In this document: one piece after another, positions 1 to 5,553 of the stretch
How positions within the stretch are numbered: the first letter of the stretch is position 1
Layout: every line of letters starts with the position of its first letter
Made by a program: the position numbers and the translations under genes
Source: Clostridia bacterium
GTDB lineage: Bacteria; Bacillota_A; Clostridia; Oscillospirales; CAG-272
Length of the DNA: 5,553 nt
Assembly: GCA_017454075.1 (NCBI GenBank)
Contig: JAFTDQ010000093.1
Coordinates: forward strand, 1-5,553
Reading direction: 5' to 3'
Notes under the pieces: model-generated
The model's input: the letters and a program-made list of their open reading frames with translations, nothing else
The model's database searches: none
What the model was told of the DNA's origin: nothing

Positions 1-21
1 CACCTTTGACATCTTTAACTG

Positions 22-28
22 ACGGAGG
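22..28 (+). promoter_or_regulatory. Ribosome binding site of the surface-protein gene
   Basis: The sequence ACGGAGG ends 9 bases before the ATG at 38. It is a good Shine-Dalgarno match and supports that start over later Met codons. The start is also followed directly by a signal peptide. The promoter itself is not visible because only 37 bases lie upstream in the window. Confidence 0.8.
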
Positions 29-37
29 ATCTTACGA

Positions 38-1924
38 ATGATTAAAAAAATCGGCGGGATATTGCTCGCGCTTGTTCTGATTTTCTCGGCCGCGGCCATC
101 GTTAACGCCGCAGACAAGTCTTTTGCTGTCGGCGTAAGCTCCGCCGATCTTGTCAGAGAGGGCGACAAAATCACGATCACCGTCACCGTTGACGATATTG
201 ATAATGACGACGGCATAATCGGGTGCGATATTTCGGTAGGCTTTGACACGGCCGTGCTGAAATACGAATCAGCCGAAGCGTCACAGATAAGCGAATGGAC
301 ACTTGATGTCAACAAAAAAGAGGCCGGCAAAGGAAAACTTACCCTCGCCGCCATGCTTGACGATCTCGACGGACCGGAAAATGACGGGAACGTTTCGTCT
401 CTTGTCGTGAAGGAAAGCGGAAAGATCAGGTTCGAGCTTACGTTCACCGTGCTTACGACGGACGAGACCGAAACGACGTTCAGCGTTTCGGATGCAACGG
501 TCAACTATCCCGATTATACCTATTCTCCGGATGGCAGCGGACAGCTCGGCTCGAAAAAGATCAGAATAAAACATTTTCTCGCGACTCCTACCGGTCTTTC
601 GTGGGACGGAGATACGGCGAGGTGGAACGCCGTTGAGCTCGCCTCGGGATATTCCGTTCAGCTCTATAAAGCCGGCAAAGAGTTCGGTTCGGCTTACGAA
701 TCGACTGCGAACAGTTACGATTTTTCTTCCCTGAGCGAGGCCGGAAAATACACCTTTGCCGTAACGGCGCTTTCTGAGAGCGAGGAACTGGGCGACAGCG
801 ACGAGTCGGAGAAAAGCGGAGAGCATATCGTGAGAGGATCGCTTGCTTCGCCTTCCGTAAAACTGACTCAGGACACGGCAAACGGCGGACTGAAATATCA
901 GATCACCGATACCAATCCGTCAGGCTCGGTCGGGTCGTACGAGATCACGCTGTATAACGATGCCGGCGAGGTCGCCGCGACCGTTCAGACAGAATCAAAA
1001 GCAGGAACGTTCCCGCTCGGCGGAGGCATAACCGGCGGTGAAAAATACACGGCCGACGTTATCGCAAAGCCCGCGGACGGCGAGATTTACGACGAAAGCG
1101 AAAAATCCGACAAGTCCTCTCCCGTAGCTGCCGCCAAAAAGGTGGATTCGATCGCTTACGGAACGGCTCCCGCCACGACATACACCGAGGGAACGTCGCT
1201 CAACCTCACGGGGGTGACGGTCGAGCTGACGTATTCGGACGGGACGTCCGTCACGGTGCCTTATTCGGATTTTGACAAATACGGCATAACGATCAGCCCG
1301 TCGAACGGCAAGACGCTCGCTCTTTCCGATACCGGGACGAGAATCGTCGCAACATTCGGAAGCGGAAGCGGAAAAAAGACCGTTTCATCGGCAAAAATCA
1401 CAGTCAACAGTTCCGCCTGCAAGCATGAAAAAACGCACGTAGACAGAAAAGAGCCTACCTGCGGCGAAAAGGGATACGAAAATACCGTCTGCGACGACTG
1501 CGGTGAGACCGTCAGTTCGGTCGAATTGCCGGCGACGGGTCTTCACTCCTTCGGCGAGTGGACGGTGACGGTCAATCCCACGTCGACGCTGAACGGTACA
1601 AGGACCCGCACCTGTACGGTGTGCGGGCATTACGAAACCGAAACGATACCGGCCGTCGGCACGACAACCGTCAAAGATCCGGAGCCCGCGTCCACGACCG
1701 AGCGCGTCCGTCCGGCAAACACGACCGAAGAGGATACCGATCCGCCGGTCGTGACCGACAGAGCAGGGAAAACGAACGATCTCAGCAGGATATTCCTTAT
1801 CGCCCTGATCGTGATATTCATCATCATAATAATCATAATCATCGCGAGCATTCTTGCCGAACGCAAAAAAGAGCGCGAACGCAAACGCCGCGCGGCGATG
1901 AGGAGAAAAAGAAGCGGACAGTGA
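38..1924 (+). CDS. Exported, membrane-anchored multi-domain surface protein (cohesin-like, Fn3-like, bacterial Ig-like and cysteine-rich modules)
   Basis: This is a 628-residue exported protein, probably displayed on the cell surface. Residues 1-24 form a signal peptide (KK, then a hydrophobic core, then VNA before A25). Residues about 28-178 resemble a cohesin-type beta sandwich: an EGDKITITVTV strand, then a GIIGCDISVGFD segment and a later ELTFTV strand. Residues about 181-266 and 269-366 look like two Fn3-type modules, each ending with DESEKS. Residues about 369-457 look like a bacterial Ig-like (Big_3 type) domain, with a LTYSDGTSVTVP core. A cysteine-rich module follows (461-541), then a Thr/Pro/acid-rich linker. 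A C-terminal membrane helix (585-607) contains eight consecutive isoleucines, and a very basic cytoplasmic tail (KK..RKRR..RRKR) ends the protein. No catalytic domain is visible. Adhesion, dockerin binding or polysaccharide binding are all possible; the domain names are pattern-based inference. It converges on alr, with 15 bp between the stop codons. Confidence 0.85.
   Translation: MIKKIGGILLALVLIFSAAAIVNAADKSFAVGVSSADLVREGDKITITVTVDDIDNDDGIIGCDISVGFDTAVLKYESAEASQISEWTLDVNKKEAGKGKLTLAAMLDDLDGPENDGNVSSLVVKESGKIRFELTFTVLTTDETETTFSVSDATVNYPDYTYSPDGSGQLGSKKIRIKHFLATPTGLSWDGDTARWNAVELASGYSVQLYKAGKEFGSAYESTANSYDFSSLSEAGKYTFAVTALSESEELGDSDESEKSGEHIVRGSLASPSVKLTQDTANGGLKYQITDTNPSGSVGSYEITLYNDAGEVAATVQTESKAGTFPLGGGITGGEKYTADVIAKPADGEIYDESEKSDKSSPVAAAKKVDSIAYGTAPATTYTEGTSLNLTGVTVELTYSDGTSVTVPYSDFDKYGITISPSNGKTLALSDTGTRIVATFGSGSGKKTVSSAKITVNSSACKHEKTHVDRKEPTCGEKGYENTVCDDCGETVSSVELPATGLHSFGEWTVTVNPTSTLNGTRTRTCTVCGHYETETIPAVGTTTVKDPEPASTTERVRPANTTEEDTDPPVVTDRAGKTNDLSRIFLIALIVIFIIIIIIIIASILAERKKERERKRRAAMRRKRSGQ
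1418..1660 (+). repeat. Degenerate tandem cysteine module within the surface protein
   Basis: Residues 461-541 contain two copies of a short module. Copy 1 has EPTC (Cys475), then CDDC (Cys485/Cys488), then ELPATG. Copy 2 has NPTS (Ser516), then CTVC (Cys526/Cys529), then TIPAVG. The spacing matches exactly: 10 residues from Cys475 to Cys485, and 10 from Ser516 to Cys526. Copy 2 has therefore replaced the first Cys with Ser. Similar CxxCG modules ending in PATG or IPA recur in clostridial surface proteins. The function is unknown; zinc binding or disulfides are possible. Confidence 0.65.
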
Positions 1925-1933
1925 CCTGTCCGC
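1905..1933 (-). terminator. Intrinsic terminator of the leftward operon, overlapping the end of the surface-protein gene
   Basis: Bases 1914-1921 (GCGGACAG) and 1926-1933 (CTGTCCGC) form a perfect 8-bp stem with a 4-base loop. Read on the minus strand, the stem starts 6 bases after the alr stop and is followed directly by TTCTTTTTC (1913-1905), a credible U-tract. On the plus strand no T-run follows, so the element is directional. The stem loop contains the TGA stop of the surface gene, and the U-tract is the complement of its Lys/Arg-rich final codons. Confidence 0.7.
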
Positions 1934-1939
1934 CGGGGA

Positions 1940-3079
1940 TCAATAATAGATTTTCGGTACTCGCGGGGAAGAAAGCCCCGCGAGTATTTCGTATGTGATG
2001 GGTCCGTTCAGATCCGCGATTTCTTCGACGGTAATTGCGTTATCTCCGTCCCTGCCGAGAAGCGTGACGACGTCGTTCTTTTTTACTCCTTCGATCCCGG
2101 TGACGTCGACGATGAGCTGATCCATGCAGATCCTGCCGACGATCGGAGCGAATTTTCCGTTGACAAGCACTCTCCCTTTTCCGGACAGCGCGCGGGGATA
2201 ACCGTCCGCGTAACCGCAGTATACTGTCGCGAGCTTTGTTTTCCGTTCTGTGACAAAGGTGTGTTCGTAGCTTACCCCGGTGCCGGCCGGGACCTCCTTT
2301 ACCTGCTCGATCCTGGAACGCATCGACATAACCGGTCTGATCCCTTCGGGAAGAGGCGTTTCGTCTGACGGCGATATGCCGTAGAGGGCGATCCCCGCCC
2401 GCACGGAGTCGCGGGGAACGTCAGCGTAAAGCGCGGCGGCGCTGTTTGAAACGCTGGTCTGTCCGTATTTGACCCCGAGGGAGGAAAGAGACGATAAGAA
2501 GCCCGAGAACCTGTCAAGCTGAGAAAGGGTCGGCTTCCTGTCTGTTTCGTCGGCTCTTGCGAGGTGAGTGAACACCCCGTCGATACGGACGCTGCTCAGC
2601 TCCGAAATCCTCCTGACGGTCTCCGCGCCTTTTTCGTCGGGAGTCACGCCGATCCGGCTCATCCCCGTGTCGACCGCTATAAAAACACCCGCCGTTATAC
2701 CGAGTTTTCCGGCCTCATCAGAAATAATTTCCGCCGTTTCAACATCAAAAACCGTCGGCGTGACGCCGTACTCGAGGATCGCGGGTATCATACAAGGGGC
2801 GGTTCCGCCCAGTATGAGAATATCGTTTTCAATGCCGGAACGACGCAGCTCAAACGCTTCGCAGGGTGCGGCGACCGCGAAAGAATCGGCGATGTCAGAC
2901 AGCGCGCATGCGACCTCCGCCGCTCCGTGACCGTATGCGTCTGCTTTTACCACCGCGGTGAACCTGCCGCATTTCGAGATCCTTTTTATTATCTCCGCGT
3001 TTTGTCTTAACGCCGAGATGTCGATCTCAAGCCAGGTGCGCGATTTGTTTATTTCGTTTTTATCTCCGGTAAACGTCAT
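1940..3079 (-). CDS. alr: Alanine racemase (PLP-dependent, fold type III)
   Basis: This enzyme interconverts L- and D-alanine in the cytoplasm and supplies D-Ala for peptidoglycan. At 379 residues it is a full-length family member. The N-terminal barrel has RTWLEID (14-20) and AVVKADAYGHG (42-52), with Lys45 as the PLP-binding lysine. Other family residues are present: VDTGMSRIG with Arg142, THL with His172, SNSAA (211-215) and VRAGIALYG with Arg227. The C-terminal domain has GVSYEHTF with the second catalytic base Tyr271 (Tyr265 in the Geobacillus enzyme), RICMDQ (317-321) and the closing RVPKIYY. All expected active-site motifs are intact. The ATG overlaps the lipoprotein stop as ATGA, so it is probably translationally coupled; its own Shine-Dalgarno is weak (TGAGAA). 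It is the last gene of the leftward operon. A strong palindrome lies in its last codons. Confidence 0.97.
   Translation of the reverse strand: MTFTGDKNEINKSRTWLEIDISALRQNAEIIKRISKCGRFTAVVKADAYGHGAAEVACALSDIADSFAVAAPCEAFELRRSGIENDILILGGTAPCMIPAILEYGVTPTVFDVETAEIISDEAGKLGITAGVFIAVDTGMSRIGVTPDEKGAETVRRISELSSVRIDGVFTHLARADETDRKPTLSQLDRFSGFLSSLSSLGVKYGQTSVSNSAAALYADVPRDSVRAGIALYGISPSDETPLPEGIRPVMSMRSRIEQVKEVPAGTGVSYEHTFVTERKTKLATVYCGYADGYPRALSGKGRVLVNGKFAPIVGRICMDQLIVDVTGIEGVKKNDVVTLLGRDGDNAITVEEIADLNGPITYEILAGLSSPRVPKIYY
1958..1989 (+). terminator. Possible rightward terminator inside the 3' end of alr
   Basis: Bases 1958-1968 (TACTCGCGGGG) and 1976-1986 (CCCCGCGAGTA) are perfect 11-bp complements around a 7-base loop (AAGAAAG). 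The hairpin is very stable and GC-rich. On the plus strand TTT follows (1987-1989), a short U-tract. On the minus strand no T-run follows. It would end transcripts of the surface-protein gene 33 bases after its stop. The short tail makes efficiency uncertain; RNA 3'-end protection is an alternative role. It encodes Ile365-Val374 of Alr. Confidence 0.5.
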
Positions 3080-4116
3080 TTCTCAGTGTAGCAGTCGAAA
3101 ATCATCTCAAGGAGACAGTCGCATCTCGCCTGATCTTCCCCGACGTAATCGATATAGCTTTCTCCGTTTTCAAATTCGCCGTCAGATCCCTCGGCGACGG
3201 CGTCCGCGTATGCCGAAAGGGTGGTTTCATCGCATACGATTCCGGCGTTTTTTGCCGTTACGTTAATGAGCAGGGCGTTTTTTGTCTTTTCAAGGGCTTT
3301 TGCGGAAAGATCGCGCTCAAATTCGCTCTTTTCCATCCCGCAGTCCTCGGCGATATACTGCTCGAGAGTCTTTTCTGCCGCCTCCGCGAGGACCTCATAC
3401 GGATACTCGAGGCGGTTATAAAAGCCGATATACACTTCGTACGGGAGCTTTTTTATGTACGCGGCGGCGAGATATTCGTTCCAGGCGGCGTAGGCGGCCG
3501 CCTCGCGCAGCTCTTTTGTCGCTTCCGAAACAAGCTGATCGCGTATTTCGTCTTTGATATAATCGGGTCCGGAGCTTCCGGGGTTGATCCTCTGACACGT
3601 CTCTTCGCTGAGCTCGGGGACGGAGTGTACGTAAACCTGAAGTATACTGACGGAATACTCTGCGGTGAATTCCCGCGGGATCTCTCTGAAATATCCCGCC
3701 GGGACTGTTACCGTGACGCTGCTTTCCTCCCCAGCCGATTTTCCGGCAACAGAACCGGAAATCGCTTTTTTAACGGGATCGCCGGGATATTCCGGGACGA
3801 TCAGTACGTTTGAAAGCGCCGCCTGAGGGTATGGCTCTCCGTCGACCGTCGGAAACGCGTTTATGAGCGCGGAGCGCCCTTCTCCGAATGGCTCGGCGAC
3901 GGGGCTGTCCGTCGCGAGCGTTTCAAGCCGGAGGAAGAGTTCCTTTTCGACGTCGCTGTCCGTGACGGACGGAGAACCGTAGGAGATCTTTCTCAGTTCT
4001 CCGTAGGCGATGTAACTGTCCAGATTTTCATTTTCATATCCCTGCCACGCTCTGGAACACGAAACCGCGAAGGAAAGACATGCAAATATCAGAATCGTCG
4101 CAAGCGTTTTTTTCAT
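3076..4116 (-). CDS. Trigger-factor-like lipoprotein (probable extracytoplasmic chaperone/peptidyl-prolyl isomerase)
   Basis: This is a 346-residue predicted lipoprotein. Residues 1-20 form a lipoprotein signal peptide (MKK, a hydrophobic core, then AVS before Cys20), so it should be anchored to the outer face of the membrane. Residues about 75-163 align by eye with the FKBP-type domain of trigger factor: a VDGEPY segment, then GSVAGKSAGEESSVTVTVPAGYF and a YSVSILQVYVHSVPELSEE ending. Residues about 165-344 are mainly helical and resemble the trigger factor C-terminal chaperone domain, with DQLVSEATKEL and KKLPYEVY. The N-terminal ribosome-binding domain of cytosolic trigger factor is absent. 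The role is probably folding of secreted proteins, analogous to PrsA. The ATG at 4116 is chosen because it forms ATGA with the methyltransferase stop, has AGGTG 6 bases upstream, and starts the signal peptide directly. A GTG at 4125 is possible but has no Shine-Dalgarno. Confidence 0.8.
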   Translation of the reverse strand: MKKTLATILIFACLSFAVSCSRAWQGYENENLDSYIAYGELRKISYGSPSVTDSDVEKELFLRLETLATDSPVAEPFGEGRSALINAFPTVDGEPYPQAALSNVLIVPEYPGDPVKKAISGSVAGKSAGEESSVTVTVPAGYFREIPREFTAEYSVSILQVYVHSVPELSEETCQRINPGSSGPDYIKDEIRDQLVSEATKELREAAAYAAWNEYLAAAYIKKLPYEVYIGFYNRLEYPYEVLAEAAEKTLEQYIAEDCGMEKSEFERDLSAKALEKTKNALLINVTAKNAGIVCDETTLSAYADAVAEGSDGEFENGESYIDYVGEDQARCDCLLEMIFDCYTEK

Positions 4117-4853
4117 TTCAGGCACCTGCAGAGAAAAAACATTTTCTCCGATTTTTCACAAGCGGGCGAAAGATCGAAGTCGGAAAAAACGTCGGTGACC
4201 GGGAGACCGGTCTCGTCGAGTAAGCGGCGGAGAGTTCTTTCGGACCATGCCCGTTCTCTCTGACGCTCGTCATATCGCCTGATCATCCCGCTTTCTAAAG
4301 CAAAAAGAGTCAGGTAGAAATCACATATACCCGTTTTTTCGTTATATTCGTTTCTCCATCCGCAGAAGATCCCGTCATCCTCAAGGATATAGTCCCTGCC
4401 GGCGTATACGTTTTCAAACCGATATCTGGTATTGACGTCAAAGATAAAAACTCCGCCGGGTTCGAGATAATTGTGCACCGTGGAGAAACAGTCCCGCAGG
4501 TCGTTACGACGGAGAAGATAATTCACGCTGTCAAGGGAACAAACGACGCCCCTGACCGTTCCGTACAGTTCGAAGCTTCTCATGTCTTGATTGATGAACA
4601 GGATTTCATTCCCGGCTTTTTCGCGGGCGATGCCGAGCATTTCCGTGGAAACGTCGGCTCCGATCATATTGTATCCGAGCTCGGAGAGCCGGATCGTCAG
4701 ATTGCCGGTTCCGCACGCGAGGTCGAGAACAAGGTCGCCGGGGACGACCCCGTTCCGGCGGAAAAGACCGTCCGCCATGCGCGCGTACCCGGCGTAATCG
4801 AAATCTGAGTTCAGTATATCGTAATAATTTGCAAGAGCTGAATACTGCCGCAT
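4113..4853 (-). CDS. Class I SAM-dependent methyltransferase (YqeM-like)
   Basis: This is a 246-residue cytoplasmic methyltransferase with a Rossmann-type SAM-binding core. Motif I is VLDLACGTGNL (42-52). The acidic end of strand beta2 is GADVS with Asp67. A motif III-like NQDM carries Asp90, and motif IV is CSLDSVNYL (105-113). A PGGVFIFDVN segment (about 132-141) marks strand beta5. The C-terminal half, with YDERQRERAWS and an ending SEKMFFLCR, resembles the Bacillota YqeM family, whose substrate is not established. Full length is consistent with that family. It is the first gene of the leftward operon. The TGA stop overlaps the ATG of the lipoprotein gene. The start at 4853 is supported by GGGAGG 7 bases upstream and by a promoter a short distance further. 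The substrate cannot be told from the sequence. Confidence 0.9.
   Translation of the reverse strand: MRQYSALANYYDILNSDFDYAGYARMADGLFRRNGVVPGDLVLDLACGTGNLTIRLSELGYNMIGADVSTEMLGIAREKAGNEILFINQDMRSFELYGTVRGVVCSLDSVNYLLRRNDLRDCFSTVHNYLEPGGVFIFDVNTRYRFENVYAGRDYILEDDGIFCGWRNEYNEKTGICDFYLTLFALESGMIRRYDERQRERAWSERTLRRLLDETGLPVTDVFSDFDLSPACEKSEKMFFLCRCLK
4123..4127 (-). promoter_or_regulatory. Weak ribosome binding site deciding the lipoprotein start
   Basis: On the minus strand AGGTG lies 6 bases before the ATG at 4116, inside the final codons of the methyltransferase gene. The alternative GTG at 4125 is part of this same element and is preceded only by a pyrimidine-rich stretch, so the downstream ATG is preferred. 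Confidence 0.5.
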
Positions 4854-4860
4854 CGAACCG

Positions 4861-4866
4861 CCTCCC
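4861..4866 (-). promoter_or_regulatory. Ribosome binding site of the methyltransferase gene
   Basis: On the minus strand GGGAGG is placed 7 bases before the ATG at 4853. It is a strong Shine-Dalgarno at normal spacing and fixes the start of the first gene in the operon. Confidence 0.8.
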
Positions 4867-4880
4867 GAAAGAACTGGACC

Positions 4881-4909
4881 AGTATATCATCAAAACCCGT
4901 TTTTGTCAA
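4881..4909 (-). promoter_or_regulatory. Sigma-A-type promoter of the methyltransferase-lipoprotein-alr operon
   Basis: On the minus strand a perfect -35 box TTGACA (4909-4904) is followed after exactly 17 bases by TATACT (4886-4881), one mismatch from TATAAT. Transcription should start near 4874, giving a leader of only about 20 bases before the ATG at 4853. No attenuator or riboswitch fits in such a leader. The 17-base spacer holds a small inverted repeat AAAAC-GG-GTTTT (4903-4892). Confidence 0.85.
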
Positions 4910-4927
4910 GAAAGGACGGTTCGGCGA

Positions 4928-4956
4928 TTGACAATACTTGCTTTTTTTAGTATAAT
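4928..4956 (+). promoter_or_regulatory. galM: Consensus sigma-A-type promoter of galM
   Basis: The perfect -35 box TTGACA (4928-4933) and perfect -10 box TATAAT (4951-4956) are separated by exactly 17 bases. The spacer contains a run of seven T. Transcription should start near 4963, leaving a leader of about 33 bases. The -35 box faces away from the -35 box of the leftward operon promoter, with 18 bp between the two. Confidence 0.9.
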
Positions 4957-4980
4957 AGTAACAAGCCTTACCATCACTTG

Positions 4981-4987
4981 AAGGAGG
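4981..4987 (+). promoter_or_regulatory. galM: Ribosome binding site of galM
   Basis: AAGGAGG is a near-perfect Shine-Dalgarno, 8 bases before the ATG at 4996. With the consensus promoter it suggests strong constitutive potential unless a repressor acts. Confidence 0.9.
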
Positions 4988-4995
4988 ATTTTTAC

Positions 4996-5553
4996 ATGAG
5001 CATTGAAAAAAGGCTGTTCGGCAAGTACGGCGGAGAATCCGTTTACGCGTACCGTCTGACGAACAAAAACGGCAGTTATGTCACTATTCTCAACTACGGC
5101 GGGATTATACAGAGTCTTGTCGTACCGGATAAGAACGGTAAACCCGGGGACGTCGTATGCGGATTTGACACCCTGGAGGACTATATCGCGGACAGGGCGT
5201 CCTATACGGGAAGTCTTATCGGCAGATGCGGCAACAGGATCTTGCGCGGCGGTTTCAACATCGGTAAAGAGCATTATTCGGTCGCCAACAACGAAGGGGG
5301 CAGAGCGCATCTTCACGGCGGGAACGTCGGGTTCAACAGAAAAATATGGAACGTCAGGGTCAAACCTGGAAACGGCTTCGATTCTCTCTATCTCTCCCTC
5401 TTTTCACCTGATATGGAAGAGGGATATCCCGGTAATCTTGACGTCAGGGTCAGATATACCTTTGCGGATGACAATTCGCTTGAAATCAGATATGAGGCGC
5501 GTACGGACGCCGACACGTATATAAATCTCACAAACCACGCATATTTCAACCTG
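4996..5553 (+). CDS. galM: Aldose 1-epimerase (galactose mutarotase), 3' truncated by the window edge
   Basis: This enzyme interconverts alpha and beta anomers of aldoses such as galactose and glucose in the cytoplasm, feeding sugar catabolism. Only the first 186 residues are in the window, with no stop reached; family members are about 340-350 residues. Family motifs are visible in order: NYGGIIQSLVVPD (33-45), GRCGNRI (76-82, with the substrate-binding Arg81), HLHGG (105-109, His107 matching the conserved active-site His) and NHAYFNL at the end (180-186, His181 matching the catalytic acid His of the Lactococcus enzyme). The catalytic Glu lies beyond the window. The start is fixed by the strong Shine-Dalgarno. 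It has its own promoter and is divergent from the alr operon. Downstream sugar genes cannot be seen. The family assignment is secure; the precise sugar preference is not. Confidence 0.96.
   Translation, partial: MSIEKRLFGKYGGESVYAYRLTNKNGSYVTILNYGGIIQSLVVPDKNGKPGDVVCGFDTLEDYIADRASYTGSLIGRCGNRILRGGFNIGKEHYSVANNEGGRAHLHGGNVGFNRKIWNVRVKPGNGFDSLYLSLFSPDMEEGYPGNLDVRVRYTFADDNSLEIRYEARTDADTYINLTNHAYFNL

Noticed and set aside
6..11. TTGACA as a -35 box for the surface-protein gene.
   Set aside because: A -10 box at 17-base spacing would fall at about 29-34 (ATCTTA), next to the Shine-Dalgarno and too close to the ATG. No good -10 is present.
281..826. A 181-codon open frame antisense to the surface-protein gene.
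   Set aside because: It has an Arg-rich composition with no recognisable domain, signal or ribosome site. It reads as the antisense shadow of the real gene.
1526..1540. LPATG (residues 497-501), which matches the sortase LPXTG signal.
   Set aside because: It is far from the C-terminus and is not followed by a hydrophobic helix and basic tail. It belongs to the repeated cysteine module, whose second copy has IPAVG at the same place.
1558..1998. A 146-codon open frame on the plus strand, bridging the convergent junction.
   Set aside because: Its composition is that of a shifted frame (rich in Arg, Asp and His). It lies over two convincing genes and has no domain or ribosome site.
2564..3010. 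A 148-codon open frame antisense to alr.
   Set aside because: The alr motifs on the other strand are intact and continuous, while this frame shows no family features.
4114..4125. GTG at 4125 as the lipoprotein start.
   Set aside because: It has no Shine-Dalgarno and adds three residues before the MKK of the signal peptide. The ATG at 4116 gives the ATGA overlap seen at the next junction too.
4957..4995. Possible riboswitch or attenuator in the galM leader.
   Set aside because: The leader is about 33 bases and only 4-bp complementary segments can be found, which is too little for a structured regulator.
4906..5316. A 136-codon minus-strand open frame running from galM into the promoter region.
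   Set aside because: It lies antisense to the clear galM gene and runs through both divergent promoter regions. It has no ribosome site and no recognisable motif.

Overview
The window looks like a chromosomal fragment of a Gram-positive, Clostridia-type (Bacillota) bacterium, probably a gut- or rumen-like anaerobe of the Ruminococcaceae/Oscillospiraceae sort. The evidence is indirect. Shine-Dalgarno sites are strong (GGAGG type) and two promoters are near-consensus sigma-A type. A lipoprotein carries a trigger-factor-like fold, a methyltransferase resembles the Bacillota YqeM family, and a multi-domain surface protein has a cohesin-like region, Fn3-like modules and a cysteine-rich module typical of such genomes. 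No taxonomic marker gene is present, so the assignment stays tentative.

Layout: (1) 38-1924, plus strand: a large exported, membrane-anchored surface protein. (2) 1940-4853, minus strand: a compact three-gene operon read right to left, comprising a SAM-dependent methyltransferase, a trigger-factor-like lipoprotein and alanine racemase (alr). Each junction is a 4-base ATGA stop/start overlap. (3) 4854-4995: a 142-bp divergent intergenic region with two back-to-back promoters, one for the leftward operon and one for the rightward gene. (4) 4996-5553, plus strand: the N-terminal 186 residues of aldose 1-epimerase (galM), cut by the window edge.

The surface gene and alr converge with only 15 bp between their stop codons. 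Two perfect inverted repeats lie at this junction. One follows the alr stop, has a T-rich tail on the minus strand, and lies mostly inside the last codons of the surface gene. The other lies inside the last codons of alr, and its weaker T tail points along the plus strand. The two terminators therefore appear to be embedded in each other's coding ends.

Functionally the leftward operon has an envelope flavour: Alr supplies D-alanine for peptidoglycan, and the lipoprotein is probably an extracytoplasmic folding factor. The methyltransferase substrate is unknown. GalM belongs to sugar catabolism (mutarotation of aldoses). No RNA genes, CRISPR arrays, insertion sequences or phage genes were seen. 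I found no clear evidence of a new defence or mobile system. The most unusual items are the interlocked convergent terminators, the membrane-anchored cohesin-like surface protein and the lipoprotein trigger-factor homologue.
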